Below are positions 62,138 to 64,000 of a stretch of DNA of 64,000 bases, piece by piece. Made by a program: the position numbers and the translations under genes. Origin of the DNA: Streptomyces sp. NBC_01231 (GTDB lineage Bacteria > Actinomycetota > Actinomycetes > Streptomycetales > Streptomycetaceae). The notes under the pieces are model-generated. The model was not told the origin of the DNA, searched no databases, and saw nothing but the letters and a program-made list of their open reading frames with translations. The stretch covers positions 5,580,001 to 5,644,000 of the forward strand of contig CP108521.1 of assembly GCA_035999765.1 (NCBI GenBank). The letters run 5' to 3'. The number at the start of each line of letters is the position of its first letter. Position 1 is the first letter of the stretch.

Positions 62138-62215
62138 ATGCTCTGAGCCGGCTGAGCGCGCTGTAGCCGGGTGGGTGCTCTGTAGCCGGTTGCGTGGCTC
62201 TGAGCAGGTTGAGTG
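62138..62215. repeat. degenerate repeats downstream of the YqeY gene
   Basis: Imperfect copies of GCTCTGTAGCCGG/GCTCTGAGCCGG start right at the stop codon. Confidence 0.6.
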
Positions 62216-62298
62216 TCTCCGTGGCATCGGAGTAGGTGACGTTCTGCGGGTCGAGCGATCGAGGCGATGGCGCTCAACCCGCCGATTGGGTCGCCTAT

Positions 62299-62354
62299 CC
62301 GTTGTCCACGTCGGGCCGGGTTCGTAGGACAACCCGGCCCAACCTCAGCAACGG
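62299..62354. terminator. bidirectional terminator
   Basis: GGGCCGGGTT (62313-62322) pairs with AACCCGGCCC (62331-62340), with outer CCGTTG/CAACGG arms. Lies between convergent stops at 62137 and 62477. Confidence 0.75.
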
Positions 62355-62476
62355 ACAAAGGCACCCTCGGGACGGGGCCGCGGGTGACTGTGTCACGGCC
62401 GCCGTCGAGTGAGTGCCTTTGCCGCGGAACTGGCGCAACTGCGCCCGGGTGCGTCCGAGTGGGGTGCGAGTACTTG

Positions 62477-64000
62477 TCAGTCGCGCCTTCCGCCGTTGCC
62501 GTTGCCCTGGAAGAACCCGTCCGGGAAGCTGAAGGTGGGATCCGGCTCGGCGCCGCCGTTCGTACCACCGTCGGCTAGGCCGCCGATGAGACCGTTGCCG
62601 TCGCCGTTGCCACCGTTGCCCCTCCCGTTGCCCTTTCCATCGCCCTTGTCACCCTTGTCACGCTTGTCGCCGTCGTCCTTCTTGGGGTCCGGTATGTCGA
62701 CGAGGTTGAACGTCTCCGCGTTCTTGCCCTCCAGCGCTCCGGACATGGCGTCCCGCCAGATCGGGCCGGGGGTGTCACCGCCGTAGACCTGGGAGTGGAA
62801 AACTCCGCCGATGGTGATGTTGGTCATCTGGATCTTCTGGGTGGCGCTGCCGACCCAGACGGCGCCCGACATGTTCGGCGTGTAGCCGGCGAACCAGGCG
62901 TTTATCCGCTTGTCCGTCGTACCCGTCTTGCCGGCGCTCTCCCGGCCCGACAGCCCGGCCGCCTTGCCCGTACCGGAGTCGACCACGCCGCGCAGCAGCG
63001 TGTTGACGGTGTCCGCGGTCTTCTCGCTCATCGCCCGCGAGCACGTCGACTTGGGCACCTCCAGCGACTTCTTGTCACCGGCGACGGTCTGGGTGATCGA
63101 CTCGATCGCGACCGGGGTGCAGTACATGCCCCGGCTGGCGAAGGCCGCGTACGCGCTCGCCATCGTCAGCGGGGAGAGGCCGGTGGAGCCCAGTGTCATC
63201 GACGAGGGGACCTCGGGGACCTTGGTGCCGTTGCCCTGGACCACTCCCAGCGCGTTGGTCATCTTCACCACCGGGCACATGCCGATGTCGGAGAGCATCT
63301 GCACGAAGTAGGTGTTGACCGACTTGGCCATGGCCTCCTTGAGGGCGTAGGGCCCGACCTCGCTCTCGCTCTCGTTCTCCAGCTTGTACTTCGGCCTGCC
63401 GTCGTTGACCCACGGCTTGCCGCTGCAGGTCTGGACCGTGTCCGGATAGTCCATCTCGTACGGCGCCGGGTAGACCTGCGTCGGGGGCTTGCCCCCCTCC
63501 AACGCCGCCGCGGCCAGGAACGGTTTGAACGTCGAACCCGTCGGGAAGCCGAAGTTGGAGCCGCCCATCGCCGAGTTGACCGAGTAGTTGTACTCCGTCT
63601 CGTCCTTGCCGTAGCCGTACGGCTTCGACTGGCCCATCGCGAGAATCTTGCCGGTGCCGGGCTCGACCAGCGTGGAGGCCGCGGCGACCTTGTCGCTCTT
63701 GTAGACGTGGTCCTTGAGCGACGTCTGGACCGATTTCTGCGCCTGCGGGTCGAGCGTCGTACGAATGGTCAGGCCGCCCTGGTTCCAGAGCTTCGCCCGC
63801 GCCTCCTTGGTCTTGCCGAAGACCGGGTCCTTGAGGAAGACCTTCTCGACGTACTTGCAGTAGAAGCTGGCGCCCTGGACGGCCGTGATGCAGCCGTTCC
63901 TGGGCCGGCTGATCTTCAGGCCCAGCGGATCCTCCATCGCCTTGGCGGCCTCGGCCCGCGAGACGTCACCGACCTGCGCCATGCGCTGCAGCACGGTGTT
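62477..64000 (-). CDS. penicillin-binding protein (transglycosylase/transpeptidase), N-terminus beyond window
   Basis: About 508 C-terminal residues. The visible start belongs to the end of the transglycosylase-side linker (NTVLQRMAQVGDVSRAEAAK). Transpeptidase motifs: GSTFKPFLAA (serine), SVNTYFV and KTGTTDKRINAWF. The C-terminus is a disordered Asp/Lys/Gly-rich tail (about the last 80 residues). Builds peptidoglycan outside the membrane; a class A type. The gene continues past 64000. Confidence 0.93.
   Translation of the reverse strand, partial: NTVLQRMAQVGDVSRAEAAKAMEDPLGLKISRPRNGCITAVQGASFYCKYVEKVFLKDPVFGKTKEARAKLWNQGGLTIRTTLDPQAQKSVQTSLKDHVYKSDKVAAASTLVEPGTGKILAMGQSKPYGYGKDETEYNYSVNSAMGGSNFGFPTGSTFKPFLAAAALEGGKPPTQVYPAPYEMDYPDTVQTCSGKPWVNDGRPKYKLENESESEVGPYALKEAMAKSVNTYFVQMLSDIGMCPVVKMTNALGVVQGNGTKVPEVPSSMTLGSTGLSPLTMASAYAAFASRGMYCTPVAIESITQTVAGDKKSLEVPKSTCSRAMSEKTADTVNTLLRGVVDSGTGKAAGLSGRESAGKTGTTDKRINAWFAGYTPNMSGAVWVGSATQKIQMTNITIGGVFHSQVYGGDTPGPIWRDAMSGALEGKNAETFNLVDIPDPKKDDGDKRDKGDKGDGKGNGRGNGGNGDGNGLIGGLADGGTNGGAEPDPTFSFPDGFFQGNGNGGRRD

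Overview
The window is chromosomal DNA of a high-GC actinomycete, almost certainly a Streptomyces. Evidence: GC-rich codon third positions throughout, frequent GTG/TTG starts with GGAGG-type ribosome binding sites, XRE/DUF397 and YtrA-type GntR genes, and a core gene order (SLATT, YbaB/EbfC, recR, DUF5063 ... histidine kinase/response regulator, aspartokinase, aspartate-semialdehyde dehydrogenase, SigE-like sigma factor, SURF1) that I recognise from Streptomyces chromosomes. The strain cannot be named from the sequence.

Left part (1-8.3 kb): a Uma2-type protein cut by the window edge, a small secreted protein, two conserved hypotheticals, a GntR regulator, a class III aminotransferase divergent from a DJ-1/PfpI-MarR operon with repeated palindromic operators, and a serine/threonine kinase. 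From 8299 to 12792 lies an insertion bounded by 54-bp inverted repeats (49/54 matching) beginning GGGG and flanked by a perfect 5-bp target duplication (TCGTT). It looks like a non-autonomous Tn3-family element: no transposase, a truncated and frameshifted resolvase, a TetR/hydrolase operon, a YtrA-type GntR/ABC unit whose third gene is a deletion fusion, and a frameshifted lipoprotein remnant. A phosphate-binding-like membrane protein broken by a short GC-rich insertion follows.

Core block (14.5-37 kb): SLATT, ybaB, recR, DUF5063; a small variable insert (broken XRE gene, EamA transporter/LysR pair, PhzF, small secreted and membrane proteins, two-component system); then aspartokinase-asd, sigma factor/membrane partner, SURF1, S9 peptidase, a TrkA-type channel protein, a permease/TIGR03943 pair and a second kinase.

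Right part (37-64 kb): a large HTH-nSTAND-WD40 protein; an aspartate-use module (GntR, aspartate racemase, dicarboxylate/amino-acid symporter, aspartase); a VapBC45-like toxin-antitoxin pair; a winged-helix protein; an XRE/DUF397/ATPase regulatory cluster beside an XRE / ImmA-IrrE peptidase / MAB_1171c membrane protein / cytochrome P450 gene set; small proteins; then decayed WXG100, RHS and tyrosine-integrase remnants abutting tRNA-Pro(CGG), which mark an old integration site. The window ends with a metallophosphoesterase, a GatB/YqeY protein and a bifunctional penicillin-binding protein cut by the right edge.

Recurrent themes are short tandem repeats of unrelated sequence sitting on or just after stop codons, and strong hairpins between convergent genes.
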